DNA of 64,000 nt from Sandaracinaceae bacterium (GTDB taxonomy: Bacteria; Myxococcota_A; Polyangia; Polyangiales; Sandaracinaceae). Location of the stretch: NCBI GenBank assembly GCA_019637095.1, contig JAHBWG010000001.1, positions 163,780 to 227,779 of the forward strand, in the 5' to 3' direction. Shown here piece after piece: positions 1 to 8,056 of this stretch. Each line of letters begins with the position of its first letter. The stretch's first letter is position 1. The position numbers and the translations under genes are program-made. Under the pieces are notes generated by a model, which made no database searches, was not told the DNA's origin, and saw only the letters and a program-made list of their open reading frames with translations.

Positions 1-437
1 CCGACGCGGAGGTGCAGCGCGACGAGCTCGCGCTCATCCTCTCGCGCACCGTGCCGCCGTTCGGACAGCCGCGCGAGGTCGAGTCGGACATGTGGGGCCT
101 CGTCAACGTGCTCGAGGCGGGGCGCACGCGGACGGGCGGCACGTGGACCGAGGAAGGCGCCTTGCTCAACCTCGACTTCTTCCGCCGCGTCGCCGACCGC
201 GGCGGCCAGGAGCTCGTGATGGCGTTCCTCTCGACCCACCCGCCGAGCGTCGTGCGCATCCCGATCGTGCGCTCGACGGCGCAGCAGTGGACGCCGGGCT
301 ACCGGCCGCCGCGCATGCCCGTCCCCGGTGAGGGCGAGGCGGGCGGCCTGCGGATCCCCGAGGGCCTCCCCATCCCCGAGGGCCTCCCCATCCCGCGCGA
401 CCTGCCGATCCCGCTCCCCTTCCCGCGCAGCAACTGA
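1..437 (+). CDS. C-terminal part of an unidentified protein (5' end outside window)
   Basis: The reading frame is open from the first full codon at position 3, so the gene begins upstream; a GTG at 12 is in frame but need not be the start. I do not recognise the family. The visible part is a globular segment of roughly 110 residues followed by a low-complexity tail in which a Pro-Ile-Pro-Glu-Gly-Leu unit is repeated and then degenerates into Pro-Ile/Leu-Pro pairs, ending in Arg-Ser-Asn. Such a tail suggests an extended linker or surface tail. The stop codon TGA (435-437) is also the first three bases of a repeated hairpin element. Confidence 0.6.
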   Translation, partial: DAEVQRDELALILSRTVPPFGQPREVESDMWGLVNVLEAGRTRTGGTWTEEGALLNLDFFRRVADRGGQELVMAFLSTHPPSVVRIPIVRSTAQQWTPGYRPPRMPVPGEGEAGGLRIPEGLPIPEGLPIPRDLPIPLPFPRSN

Positions 438-540
438 GTCTCCGTTGGCCGAGGCGTGCTTCGCACCCCCCCTCGGCCAACGGCCATCGCTGCGCGATGG
501 CCTGGCCTCGAGTGGCGCCGTCAGCGATCAATCGACAGGT
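435..540 (+). repeat. Stop-codon-anchored hairpin repeat, copy A
   Basis: The element begins with the TGA of the upstream gene followed by GT. A 10-bp inverted repeat (445-454 with 471-480) encloses a small GTGC-TTC-GCAC hairpin. It is followed by a perfect 9-bp stem with a 3-base loop (482-490, 491-493, 494-502). The tail contains ATCGACAG (531-538). The same order of modules is found in copies B (from 10327) and C (minus strand, from 49984). Copy A is the shortest, lacking two internal hairpins. It lies between convergent genes, so a terminator role is plausible. Confidence 0.7.
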
Positions 541-552
541 TTCGAAGGGAGC

Positions 553-1068
553 TCAGAGCACCTCGGGTTGCCCGAGATCGTGGCCCCAGACGCGCACGTT
601 GCGGAGCCGCGCGAGCGGGAGCGCGAACGCGACGTTGACGGTGTGCCGCGAGCGCGGGTGCACCGTGAAGTCGCCCGGCCGCTCGCGGTCCGGGTACGCG
701 ACCTCGTCCGCGTCGAGCGCGAGGACCGCGCCCGCGTCGCCGAGGTGCGTGATCCGCAGCGGCTGGTCGGTGTCGTTGCCGAAGCGCAGCGTCACCACCG
801 TCTGCTCGCCCTCCGCGCGCGCGACGACGAGCTCGAGTGAGCCGCGCGAGGCGAGCTGCTCGTACGTGCTCACGACCTGCGCGCCATCGGTGGAGGTCGA
901 CCCCTCGCGACCGGACCGGATCCCCTTGGCGATCCCCGAGCCGATCCCACGCCCGACCTCGACGGTCCGCTCGACGCCCGTCGCCGTCACCTGCTCGGCG
1001 GTCTCGCTGCTGCAGCCGCCCGCGAGGACCCACGCGATCGCCAACACCCCCAGCTTCGCACGACACAT
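553..1068 (-). CDS. Small lipoprotein of unknown function
   Basis: The 171-residue product starts with a typical lipoprotein signal: basic N-terminus, hydrophobic stretch and lipobox Leu-Ala-Gly-Gly-Cys near residue 19. After a short Ser/Gly-rich linker, residues 75-165 form a beta-rich segment with alternating hydrophobic residues, possibly an immunoglobulin-like or DUF-type envelope domain. No catalytic motif is visible. An AAGGAG ribosome binding site lies just upstream of the ATG, so it is translated conventionally. It converges on the partial gene at the left edge. I do not recognise the family. Confidence 0.75.
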   Translation of the reverse strand: MCRAKLGVLAIAWVLAGGCSSETAEQVTATGVERTVEVGRGIGSGIAKGIRSGREGSTSTDGAQVVSTYEQLASRGSLELVVARAEGEQTVVTLRFGNDTDQPLRITHLGDAGAVLALDADEVAYPDRERPGDFTVHPRSRHTVNVAFALPLARLRNVRVWGHDLGQPEVL

Positions 1069-1150
1069 CGGCCCGACTCCTTGGTGAGGACAGCGCGAGT
1101 CTGGCCCGCGCGCAGGCGGACCGCCAGCGCCGCGCGCGGACGCGCGATGC

Positions 1151-1156
1151 TATCCT
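1151..1156 (+). promoter_or_regulatory. Leaderless-type -10 box (TATCCT)
   Basis: TATCCT ends six bases before the ATG at 1163, placing the expected transcription start on or next to the start codon. There is no Shine-Dalgarno sequence between them. Confidence 0.45.
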
Positions 1157-1162
1157 CGGCGC

Positions 1163-1528
1163 ATGCGGATGAGCCCCTGCCCCGACTGCGCCCGCCACGT
1201 CCGCGACGACGGCGGCGCGTGTCCGTTCTGCGGCTCCGTCGCGCCGCGCCCCGCGCCGCGCGAGCCGCGGCGGACCGCGCGACCGGTCACCCGCGCCGCG
1301 CTCTTCCTCGCGGGCGTGCTCGGCGCCGGCGCGTGCGGCGATGGCGATCGCGCCGAGCCGGCGCCGCGCGGCGGCGCGGCGTCGAGCGACGGCGAGGAAG
1401 ACGACCCGGGCATGGCCGACATCTACGGCGGCCCGCCCGCGCCCGTCGACGAGGACCCGGCCTCGGACGAGGGGATGCAGGTCGAGGCCTACGGCGCGCC
1501 CGCGCCGCCGCCCGACACCGTCGAGTGA
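1163..1528 (+). CDS. N-terminal zinc-ribbon protein with a lipobox-like hydrophobic segment
   Basis: This 121-residue protein begins with a compact zinc-ribbon pattern, two CxxC pairs within the first 25 residues (Cys-Pro-Asp-Cys and Cys-Pro-Phe-Cys). A Pro/Arg-rich linker follows, then a hydrophobic stretch near residues 44-57 ending in Gly-Ala-Gly-Ala-Cys, and a long acidic, Pro-rich tail. The hydrophobic segment could be a signal anchor with the zinc ribbon in the cytoplasm, or an unusually internal lipobox that would cut the zinc ribbon away. The stop overlaps the GTG of the sirtuin gene, suggesting translational coupling. Confidence 0.7.
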   Translation: MRMSPCPDCARHVRDDGGACPFCGSVAPRPAPREPRRTARPVTRAALFLAGVLGAGACGDGDRAEPAPRGGAASSDGEEDDPGMADIYGGPPAPVDEDPASDEGMQVEAYGAPAPPPDTVE

Positions 1529-2352
1529 GCGCCGGCTTCGACGCGCTCGCGGGGCTGCTCGAGCACGCGCGCGTCGCGGTGCTGACGGGCGCGGGCTGCT
1601 CGACGGAGAGCGGCATCCCCGACTACCGCGGGCCCGAGACGCGGCGCCGCGCGCGCTCGCCGATCCGCTTCGCGGAGTTCGTGAAGGACGAGGCGGGGCG
1701 CCAGCGCTACTGGGCGCGGGCGTTCGTGGGCTGGGAGCGCCTCGCGGACAAGCGCCCGAACGCCGCGCACGAGGCGCTCGCGCACATGGAGCGCGCGGGC
1801 CTGCTCACCGGGCTCGTCACGCAGAACGTCGACCGGCTCCACCACGCGGCCGGCTCCGAGGCGGTGGTCGAGCTCCACGGCGCGCTCGCCGACGTGCGCT
1901 GCCTCGCGTGCGGCGCGCTCGAGCCGCGCGACGGCCTCCAGGCGCGCCTCGACGCGCTCAACCCGGGCTGGCGCGCGCTCCGCGCCGAGCAGGCGCCGGA
2001 CGGAGACGCGGAGCTCTCGTCCGAGCTCGTCGCGCGCTTCGTCGTCGCCGACTGCGCGCGCTGCGGCGGCCCCCTCAAGCCCGACGTCGTCTTCTTCGGC
2101 GAGGCCGTGCCGCGCGAGCGGGTCGAGCGCGCCTACGCGATGGTCGACGCGGCCGACGCGCTCCTCGTCGTCGGCAGCTCCCTCGCCGTGTTCAGCGGCT
2201 ACCGCTTCGTCAAGCGCGCGCACGCGCGCGGGCAGCCGATCGCGATCGTGAACCTCGGCGCGAGCCGCGGCGACGCGCTCGCGGACGTGGTCGTCGACGC
2301 GCGCGCCGGCGAGGTCCTGCCCCGCCTCGCCGCGCGGCTCTCCCGCCCCTAA
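1525..2352 (+). CDS. SIR2-family NAD-dependent protein deacylase
   Basis: The 275-residue sirtuin removes acyl groups from lysine using NAD. Visible motifs are the NAD-binding Gly-Ala-Gly at 22-24, Thr-Gln-Asn-Val-Asp at 99-103, the catalytic His118 in a Leu-His-Gly context, four zinc ligands (Cys126, Cys129, Cys177, Cys180), and Val-Gly-Ser-Ser near 216. The [13 protein letters not shown] block resembles class II (SIRT4-like) sirtuins. The GTG start at 1525 overlaps the TGA of the preceding zinc-ribbon gene; longer in-frame starts lie inside that gene and have no protein-like composition. The enzyme is probably cytoplasmic; its targets cannot be read from context. Confidence 0.92.
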   Translation: MSAGFDALAGLLEHARVAVLTGAGCSTESGIPDYRGPETRRRARSPIRFAEFVKDEAGRQRYWARAFVGWERLADKRPNAAHEALAHMERAGLLTGLVTQNVDRLHHAAGSEAVVELHGALADVRCLACGALEPRDGLQARLDALNPGWRALRAEQAPDGDAELSSELVARFVVADCARCGGPLKPDVVFFGEAVPRERVERAYAMVDAADALLVVGSSLAVFSGYRFVKRAHARGQPIAIVNLGASRGDALADVVVDARAGEVLPRLAARLSRP

Positions 2353-2355
2353 GCT
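2350..2355 (+). promoter_or_regulatory. Leaderless-type -10 box (TAAGCT)
   Basis: TAAGCT overlaps the end of the sirtuin gene and stops seven bases before the ATG at 2363. Confidence 0.4.
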
Positions 2356-2362
2356 GGCGAGC

Positions 2363-2614
2363 ATGTGGGCGTACGTGATCCCGATCGCGGGCCTCGTCCT
2401 CGCCGGCGTCGGCGTGCTCGTCGCGGTGACGCCCGCGCAGACGCTCCTGCGCTTCGACCGCAAGACCGGGCACTTCCTCTATCGCACGGCCCCCGATCAC
2501 GAGACCGGGCTGCGCCGGGCGGCCGTCTTCTATCGCCTCTTCGGCGTCGGCTTCGCGCTCTTTGCGCTCGCGTGGAGCGCGCTCGTCACCTACCTCGCAG
2601 CGTCGAGCGACTGA
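2363..2614 (+). CDS. Small two-helix membrane protein
   Basis: The 83-residue protein has two clear membrane segments, about residues 4-24 and 56-78, joined by a charged loop with a Phe-Asp-Arg-Lys-Thr-Gly motif. The family is unknown to me. It starts 11 bases after the sirtuin stop with its own TAAGCT box, and it converges with the caspase-like gene, leaving only ten bases between the two stop codons. Confidence 0.65.
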   Translation: MWAYVIPIAGLVLAGVGVLVAVTPAQTLLRFDRKTGHFLYRTAPDHETGLRRAAVFYRLFGVGFALFALAWSALVTYLAASSD

Positions 2615-2624
2615 GCGCCGCTCG

Positions 2625-5459
2625 TCAGCGGCGCACGGCCCAGAGCACGTCGGTCGTGGGCACTGCGCCGCGGTCGATCACGAGGTGCTGGTAACCGCTC
2701 GACATCCGCACATCCGAGGCATGCAAACCGAATTGACGCCACGTGTAGTGCGTGAGCTCGCCGACGGTGAGGATGTCGTTGCGCGGGTCGTTGTCCGCCT
2801 CGCCCTGGATCCCGAGCCGCAGGAAGTGCGAGAGGTAGCCGCCCGCCTGGAAGTTGCTCGCGACGGCGCTCGTCACGTCCTCCTCGCTCGAGAACATCCC
2901 CACGCGACCGGGGCGCGTGATCACGTCTTTGGCGAAGCCGCCCGCGAAGCACGCGTCGATCGCGACGAGCGCGACGCGCGCGCGGATGGTGTCGAAGATC
3001 TGCCCGAGCTCGTCGTCCATCAGGCGGCCGTCGTAGAGCATGAGGTACTCGTCGCGACCGTCGATCTCGCGCGTGTCGCCGCTCGAGTCGGTCTGCCCGC
3101 CGTGGCCCGAGTAGAAGAACACGAGCACGTCGTCGGGCTGGATGCGCGACGCGATCGTCTGCAACGCCTGGCGGACCGCGGCGACGGTGACCTGCGCGTC
3201 CGTGAACAAGAACTCCTGGCTCGAAGGCATGTTGCCCTGGTTGCGCACCGCCTCCGCGAGCTTGCGCGCGTCGTTCGCGCACTCGGGCAGATCGTTCGTC
3301 GAGCCGGGGTAGTCGGTGATGCCGGCGAAGAGGCCCCAGACGCGGCCGACCTCGCCGCTCGGCGCGGCGCCCGGTGGCGTGCCCGGCGCGGCGACGGGCG
3401 GGCTCGGCGGCGCGACGACCGACGGCCCCTCGGTCACACGCAGCGTGTAGCGCCCCGTCTCACCCGGCCGGTAGCTCGTGACGAGGATCTCGTAGTCGCC
3501 GGGCTCGGCCACGGGGATGTCGATGCCGCTGTTCAGGCCCTGCCCCGGCGTGAGGTCGTCGTTGTCGTCCTGGTGGCCGCTCGGCGAGCGCACGATGAGG
3601 TACGTGTCGAAGTCGGTCGACTCGAGGCGGATCGACACCGCGCTCTGCGGCGTGAACCGCATCGGGTAGTGGTCGACGAACTCTCCCGTCCGCAGCGTGC
3701 GGTCGCCCTGCGCGAGCGTCCCCTGCTCGACGCGCGCGGCGCCGCTCGGCGGCGAGCCCGCGGTGGGCGCGCTCGGCGCGGTCGGCGCGCTCGGCGGCGT
3801 CGCGTCGCCGCCGCCGCCGCGCACGACCAGCGTATAGCGGCCCGTCTCGCCGGGCCGATAGCTCGTGACGATGACGCGCCACGTCCCGGCCTCCTGCGTC
3901 TGGAAGTCCATCCCCGCGTTCAGCGTCTGGCCGGGGATCATGTCGTCGTTGTCGCGCTGCGGGCCGCTGGGCGGGTGCACGATCAGGTACGAGTCGAACT
4001 CGGTCGACTGCGCCTCGAGGTGGATGCGCGCGCCCGCCGGCCAGTCGAAGCGGTGCTCGTCCGAGAACTCGCCGCTCTGGAGCGTGCGGTCCCCCGCGCG
4101 CAGCTCGCCCTCGATGCGCTGCTCGCCCCCCGCGGCGCCGCTCGGCGTCGGTGACGGAGCGCCCGGCGCCGCGGCCGCCGGCGCGTCGCGCGGCGAGAGC
4201 ACCTTCAGCTCGTACGGGCCCGTCTCGCCCGCGCGGTAGCTCGTGGCGACGATGCGATAAGTGCCCGCCTCGGTGAGCGGCACGTCGACACGCGAGTTGA
4301 GCGTCCCGCCGAAGTCGTCGTTCTCCCAGTGCGCGCCGCTCGGTCCGTCGACGCGGAGGTAGCAGTCGAACGCGGACGACTCGAGCTCGATCGCCACCGT
4401 CTCGCCGGGCTGCGCCACGGTGAGCTCGTAGACGTCGTAGTGCTCGCCGCTCGGCAGGCGCGCGTCGGTCGCGGAGAGGTTGCCGTTGAGCCGATCGCCG
4501 AGGCGGACGGGGAGCGCGCGCTCGGTCCCGGCCGCGGCCGCCTGCCCCGGCGGCGGCGGCGTGTCGCCGCCGGGATCGCCCGAGCGCGTGGTCCCCGCGA
4601 GCTGGCTCACGATCTGCGTGAACTGATGGTGGGCGCGCGCGAGGAGCGGCTGCGCCGCGCTCCCGCGGCTGACCTCGACGCGGTACGCGAGCCCCGGCGC
4701 GCCGCTCACGCGCAGGCGGTAGCTGCCCGCGTCGGCGCCCTGATACGCGCCGTCCTGCGGCGAGAGCGCGGCTCCGCTCGGGCTCACGACGGACGTCGAG
4801 GGCGCGGCGCCGCCGCGCGCGCTCACCGCGATGCGGACCGGCCCGTCGGCGCGCACCACGTACGCGTCGCCGTCGCCGCTGACCGTTCCGTCCACCGTCT
4901 GCCCCGCGACCAGGAACGGGACGTCGGGCTCCGCGCCGTCCGCGCCGACGCGCCGCGCGACGAGCTGGTAGCCGCCGAGCCCCTGGCCGCCGTAGCTGCG
5001 GACCTCGATCTTCATCGAGCCCGCCGTCGGCGAGAGGAGCTCGATCCGCGACCGCGTCCGGTCGCCCTGCCAGTCGTCGTTCACGAGCGTGCCGCCCCCG
5101 GGCGGCGTCACCTCGAGGATCGGATCGAACGCGCTCGAGCTCAGCTCGACGAGGACGCGATCGTTGGCGCGAACGTCGACGAAGAACCGATCGAAGCGGC
5201 CGCGGCCGTCGCTCGGGTCGCTCGCGTCGAGCGCGCCGGCCTGCTCGAGGAGCGGCCCGGTCGCCGACGGCGCCGGCGTCGCAGGGGCCGGCTCGCGCTC
5301 GCGCTCCGCGTCGCTCCCGCCGCCGCAGGACGTCGCGAGCCACGAGGCGGCGAGCGCGGCGACCCAGCGCCCTCGCGACGCCCACCACCACGGACGAGCG
5401 CTCCTCGGGGTGAGCGTACCAGGAGCGATCGAGGCCGCGGCGGAGCCATCCCGTCTCAT
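2625..5459 (-). CDS. Caspase-like (C14) peptidase lipoprotein with PPC-type domains
   Basis: This 944-residue lipoprotein has a signal ending in Ala-Thr-Ser-Cys near residue 45. It is followed by about five beta-sandwich modules of the pre-peptidase C-terminal (PPC) type, the last three containing a repeated Thr-Ser-Tyr-Arg-Pro/Ala-Gly-Glu-Thr-Gly motif and Asn-Asp-Asp loops that could bind calcium. A caspase fold occupies about 704-944. The catalytic dyad is visible as His786 in Ser-Gly-His-Gly-Gly and Cys837 in Asp-Ala-Cys-Phe-Ala-Gly-Gly. The architecture implies a surface or periplasmic peptidase, with target specificity set by the PPC modules. A TATCCT box lies seven bases before the ATG. 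Confidence 0.88.
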   Translation of the reverse strand: MRRDGSAAASIAPGTLTPRSARPWWWASRGRWVAALAASWLATSCGGGSDAEREREPAPATPAPSATGPLLEQAGALDASDPSDGRGRFDRFFVDVRANDRVLVELSSSAFDPILEVTPPGGGTLVNDDWQGDRTRSRIELLSPTAGSMKIEVRSYGGQGLGGYQLVARRVGADGAEPDVPFLVAGQTVDGTVSGDGDAYVVRADGPVRIAVSARGGAAPSTSVVSPSGAALSPQDGAYQGADAGSYRLRVSGAPGLAYRVEVSRGSAAQPLLARAHHQFTQIVSQLAGTTRSGDPGGDTPPPPGQAAAAGTERALPVRLGDRLNGNLSATDARLPSGEHYDVYELTVAQPGETVAIELESSAFDCYLRVDGPSGAHWENDDFGGTLNSRVDVPLTEAGTYRIVATSYRAGETGPYELKVLSPRDAPAAAAPGAPSPTPSGAAGGEQRIEGELRAGDRTLQSGEFSDEHRFDWPAGARIHLEAQSTEFDSYLIVHPPSGPQRDNDDMIPGQTLNAGMDFQTQEAGTWRVIVTSYRPGETGRYTLVVRGGGGDATPPSAPTAPSAPTAGSPPSGAARVEQGTLAQGDRTLRTGEFVDHYPMRFTPQSAVSIRLESTDFDTYLIVRSPSGHQDDNDDLTPGQGLNSGIDIPVAEPGDYEILVTSYRPGETGRYTLRVTEGPSVVAPPSPPVAAPGTPPGAAPSGEVGRVWGLFAGITDYPGSTNDLPECANDARKLAEAVRNQGNMPSSQEFLFTDAQVTVAAVRQALQTIASRIQPDDVLVFFYSGHGGQTDSSGDTREIDGRDEYLMLYDGRLMDDELGQIFDTIRARVALVAIDACFAGGFAKDVITRPGRVGMFSSEEDVTSAVASNFQAGGYLSHFLRLGIQGEADNDPRNDILTVGELTHYTWRQFGLHASDVRMSSGYQHLVIDRGAVPTTDVLWAVRR

Positions 5460-5466
5460 GGCGAGC

Positions 5467-5472
5467 AGGATA
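5467..5472 (-). promoter_or_regulatory. Leaderless-type -10 box (TATCCT) for the caspase-like gene
   Basis: On the minus strand TATCCT is separated from the ATG at 5459 by seven bases, and no ribosome binding site is visible. Confidence 0.45.
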
Positions 5473-5550
5473 ACCTCCCGCCGCCCGCCGCGGCGCGCCC
5501 GCGAGTTTCATGCCGATGACGGCCGCGCGCGGGGCTCGTCACAGCGCGGC

Positions 5551-5580
5551 TTGACACCACGGCGCGCGCCCGCGTACGTG
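5551..5580 (+). promoter_or_regulatory. Sigma70-like promoter of the peptide transporter
   Basis: A perfect TTGACA (5551-5556) is followed 18 bases later by TACGTG (5575-5580). The start codon at 5590 is nine bases further on, so this mRNA would be nearly leaderless. Confidence 0.45.
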
Positions 5581-5589
5581 TCGCGCCGC

Positions 5590-7668
5590 ATGACCACCGA
5601 GACCGCGGAGCCCGAGGGCCCGACGCTGTTCGGCCACCCGACCGGGCTGTTCCAGCTCTTCTTCGCGGAGATGTGGGAGCGCTTCTCGTACTACGGGATG
5701 CGCGCGCTCCTGCTCTTCTACATGATCAAGGGCTTCCTCGGTCTCAACGACGGAGAGGCCTACGGCGTCTACGGCGCGTACACCGCGCTGGTCTACATGA
5801 CGCCGTACTTCGGCGGCATGCTCGCCGACCGCCTGCTCGGGCGGCGCCGCGCCGTGGTCATCGGCGGGATCTTGATGGCGGCCGGTCATCTCTTGATGAC
5901 GATCGAGCACCGCTACGCCTTCTTCGGCGCGCTCGCGCTGCTGATCGCGGGCAACGGCTTCTTCAAGCCGAACATCTCCACGATCGTCGGCGAGATGTAC
6001 CCGGCCGCCGCTCCGAAGAAGGACGCCGGCTTCACGATCTTCTACATGGGCATCAACCTCGGCGCGGCGATGAGCCCGATCGTGTGCGGCTACGTCGGCG
6101 AGACGTACGGCTGGCACTACGGGTTCGGCCTCGCGACGATCGGGATGCTCATCGGCGTCGCGGTGTTCGTCGCGCCGACGCGCCTCACGCAGGCGCTGAT
6201 CGGCACGGGCGCGCTCGCGACCGCCGTCGCGATGCCGTTCTGGCAAGACTCGTTGCTCCAGCTCGCGGTGCGCGTGTTCCTCGGGATCATGCTGCTCGTC
6301 GCGGGCGTCGTCGCGGTGATGGCGCTCCAGAAGGGGCCGCTCGCGAAGAGCGCCGGCGCGCCACCCGACCCGGAGAAGCTCAGGAAGAAGCTCCTCGGGT
6401 TCTTGCCGGCGGAGTACGCGGTCTACCTGGGCACCGCGCTCGTCGTGGTCGTGCTCGCGTTCGTCGTCCAGAACGACTCGGTGGCGGGCTGGGTGCTCAA
6501 CGTCACCGGCGTCGTGTTCCTCGTCTACGTGATCTACGACATGGTGGCGCGCTGCGACTCGGTCGCGCGCCAGCGGCTCACCGTCGTGCTGATCCTGTTC
6601 TTCTTCAACATGCTCTTCTGGGCGTTCTTCGAGCAGGCGGGGACGAGCCTGAACAACTGGACGGACCGGAACATCGACCGCGTGGTCGAGGACCGGCGCG
6701 TCGAGGCCTCGGAGGTCGGGACCACGCTGCGCTTCCGCGTCGCGCCGAGCACGAGCGACCCCGCGCTCGCTGCGCTGCCGCTCCTGTCGCAGGAGCAGCT
6801 CGGTCGGACCAACGGGAGCCCCGCGCTCGTCGAGCAGATCGGGCGGGCGATCCGCGCGGTCGAGGCGCAGCGCAACGTGAACCGCGGCGCGGAGGATCGC
6901 GTGAGCGAAGCCGCGATGGATCAGCTGATCGCGTCGGTCCGCGCGAGCGAGCGCTTCACGATGACCGGCCTGACGTACCTGCGCGCCGCGCAAGACCCCC
7001 TCGTGCGCGCCGCGGACGTGGCGGTCGTCGAGTGGGTGGTGACCGAGGACGACATCGGCATGGGCATCGCGACCTCGGAGATCCCGGCGTCCGAGTACCA
7101 GGCGGCCAACCCGATCTACATCATCCTGTTCGGCCTCCCGTTCAGCGCGCTGTGGGCCTGGCTCGCCGTGCGCAACCGCGACCCCTCGACGCCGGTGAAG
7201 TTCGCGCTCGGGATCGCGCAGCTCGCGATCGGGTTCGGGATCTTCTGGTGGGGCGCGCAGAGCGCCGACGCGCGCGGGATGAGCTCGATGGGGTTCTTGC
7301 TGCTGGGCTGGCTGTTCGTCACGACGGGGGAGCTGTGCTCGTCGCCCGTCGGCCTCTCGATGGTCACCAAGCTCTCGCCGCAGCGCCTCGTGAGCACCGT
7401 CATGGGCGGCTGGTTCCTCGCGACCGCGTTCTCGAACTACCTCGCCGCGATCATCGCGCAGTTCACCGGTGTCTCGCACGGCGAGGAGGGCCTGCAGTTC
7501 ATCCCGGGGCCGACCGAGACGGTCGCCGGGTACGGCGACGTCTTCGGGATCATCGCGATCGCCGCGTTCGTCGCGGCGCTCGTCTGCCTCGCGCTCTCGC
7601 CGATCCTCACGAAGTGGATGCACATGGACGAGCTGGCCGCGGAGGGCCGGTCGTCGGCCAGCCACTGA
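5590..7668 (+). CDS. POT-family proton-coupled oligopeptide transporter
   Basis: The 692-residue protein belongs to the POT/PTR2 branch of the major facilitator superfamily, which imports di- and tripeptides with protons. Near residues 20-45 is the family signature region with Phe-Ala-Glu-Met-Trp-Glu-Arg-Phe-Ser-Tyr-Tyr-Gly-Met-Arg, including the ExxER-type proton-coupling residues. Further family blocks include Phe-Phe-Lys-Pro-Asn-Ile (about 120) and Phe-Trp-Ala-Phe-Phe-Glu-Gln-Ala-Gly (about 340). About 12-14 membrane segments are interrupted by a hydrophilic insert of roughly 130 residues (about 360-500) before the final helices. ATG 5590 was chosen over longer in-frame starts because the upstream part is Arg-rich and not protein-like. 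Confidence 0.9.
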   Translation: MTTETAEPEGPTLFGHPTGLFQLFFAEMWERFSYYGMRALLLFYMIKGFLGLNDGEAYGVYGAYTALVYMTPYFGGMLADRLLGRRRAVVIGGILMAAGHLLMTIEHRYAFFGALALLIAGNGFFKPNISTIVGEMYPAAAPKKDAGFTIFYMGINLGAAMSPIVCGYVGETYGWHYGFGLATIGMLIGVAVFVAPTRLTQALIGTGALATAVAMPFWQDSLLQLAVRVFLGIMLLVAGVVAVMALQKGPLAKSAGAPPDPEKLRKKLLGFLPAEYAVYLGTALVVVVLAFVVQNDSVAGWVLNVTGVVFLVYVIYDMVARCDSVARQRLTVVLILFFFNMLFWAFFEQAGTSLNNWTDRNIDRVVEDRRVEASEVGTTLRFRVAPSTSDPALAALPLLSQEQLGRTNGSPALVEQIGRAIRAVEAQRNVNRGAEDRVSEAAMDQLIASVRASERFTMTGLTYLRAAQDPLVRAADVAVVEWVVTEDDIGMGIATSEIPASEYQAANPIYIILFGLPFSALWAWLAVRNRDPSTPVKFALGIAQLAIGFGIFWWGAQSADARGMSSMGFLLLGWLFVTTGELCSSPVGLSMVTKLSPQRLVSTVMGGWFLATAFSNYLAAIIAQFTGVSHGEEGLQFIPGPTETVAGYGDVFGIIAIAAFVAALVCLALSPILTKWMHMDELAAEGRSSASH

Positions 7669-7670
7669 GC

Positions 7671-7676
7671 TACGCT
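7671..7676 (+). promoter_or_regulatory. Leaderless-type -10 box (TACGCT)
   Basis: TACGCT begins two bases after the transporter stop codon and ends six bases before the GTG at 7683. Confidence 0.4.
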
Positions 7677-7682
7677 CCGCGC

Positions 7683-7952
7683 GTGATTCGCGTCATCACC
7701 GAGGCCGACGAAAGCGAGTCGTTCCTCGGTGAGCTCGCAGACAACGAGGCGCTGATCCGACGAGCCGCGAGCGCCTCGACGCCCGCGGAGCGAGTCGCGG
7801 TCGTGACTCAGCTCCGGGGGCGCTCTCTTGGAACCGACGCTCGATCCGATCTTCAGCGAGCTTCCGAGCTACTTGAGGGACTCCCAGGTCCGGTTCGTGA
7901 TCGTCGGGGCGCACGCGCTGGCGGTCCACGGCGTATCCCGTTGGACGGGTGA
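7683..7952 (+). pseudogene. Small helical partner gene of a decayed nucleotidyltransferase pair
   Basis: The 89-codon frame starts at GTG 7683 behind a TACGCT box. Its first 50 residues are acidic and helical, protein-like, and compatible with the small upstream partner often found before AbiEii-type nucleotidyltransferases. From about residue 50 the composition becomes Arg/Gly/Pro-rich, as expected when a frame runs through another gene; the frame overlaps the next gene by 125 bases. I infer that the original stop was lost by frameshift. Function unknown. Confidence 0.35.
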
Positions 7953-8046
7953 TCTCGACGTGCTCGTCGAGCCGTCGCGCGAGAACGCGGCGCGGCTCGG
8001 CGAGGTCGAGCTGCTGCGCGAGGCCGGCGTCCTCGCCGACGAGTGA
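7828..8046 (+). pseudogene. Truncated nucleotidyltransferase (AbiEii/DUF6036-like), N-terminal part only
   Basis: A TTG at 7828 opens a 72-codon frame. Residues 8-50 match the start of a nucleotidyltransferase fold: a Val-Ile-Val-Gly-Ala-His-Ala-Leu-Ala block, then Thr-Gly-Asp-Leu-Asp-Val with the metal-binding Asp-x-Asp pair, then Pro-x-x-Glu-Asn-Ala-Ala-Arg-Leu. Intact members usually continue for another 80-100 residues, but this one ends within 20 residues of that block. A large internal deletion is the simplest reading. The complementary C-terminal part of such a protein is found at 19070-19312. Confidence 0.5.
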
Positions 8047-8056
8047 GCCAGGTCAG

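Noticed and set aside
2562..4154. A 530-codon plus-strand frame opposite the caspase-like gene
   Set aside because: Arg/Val/Ala-rich shadow of a confidently assigned gene on the other strand.
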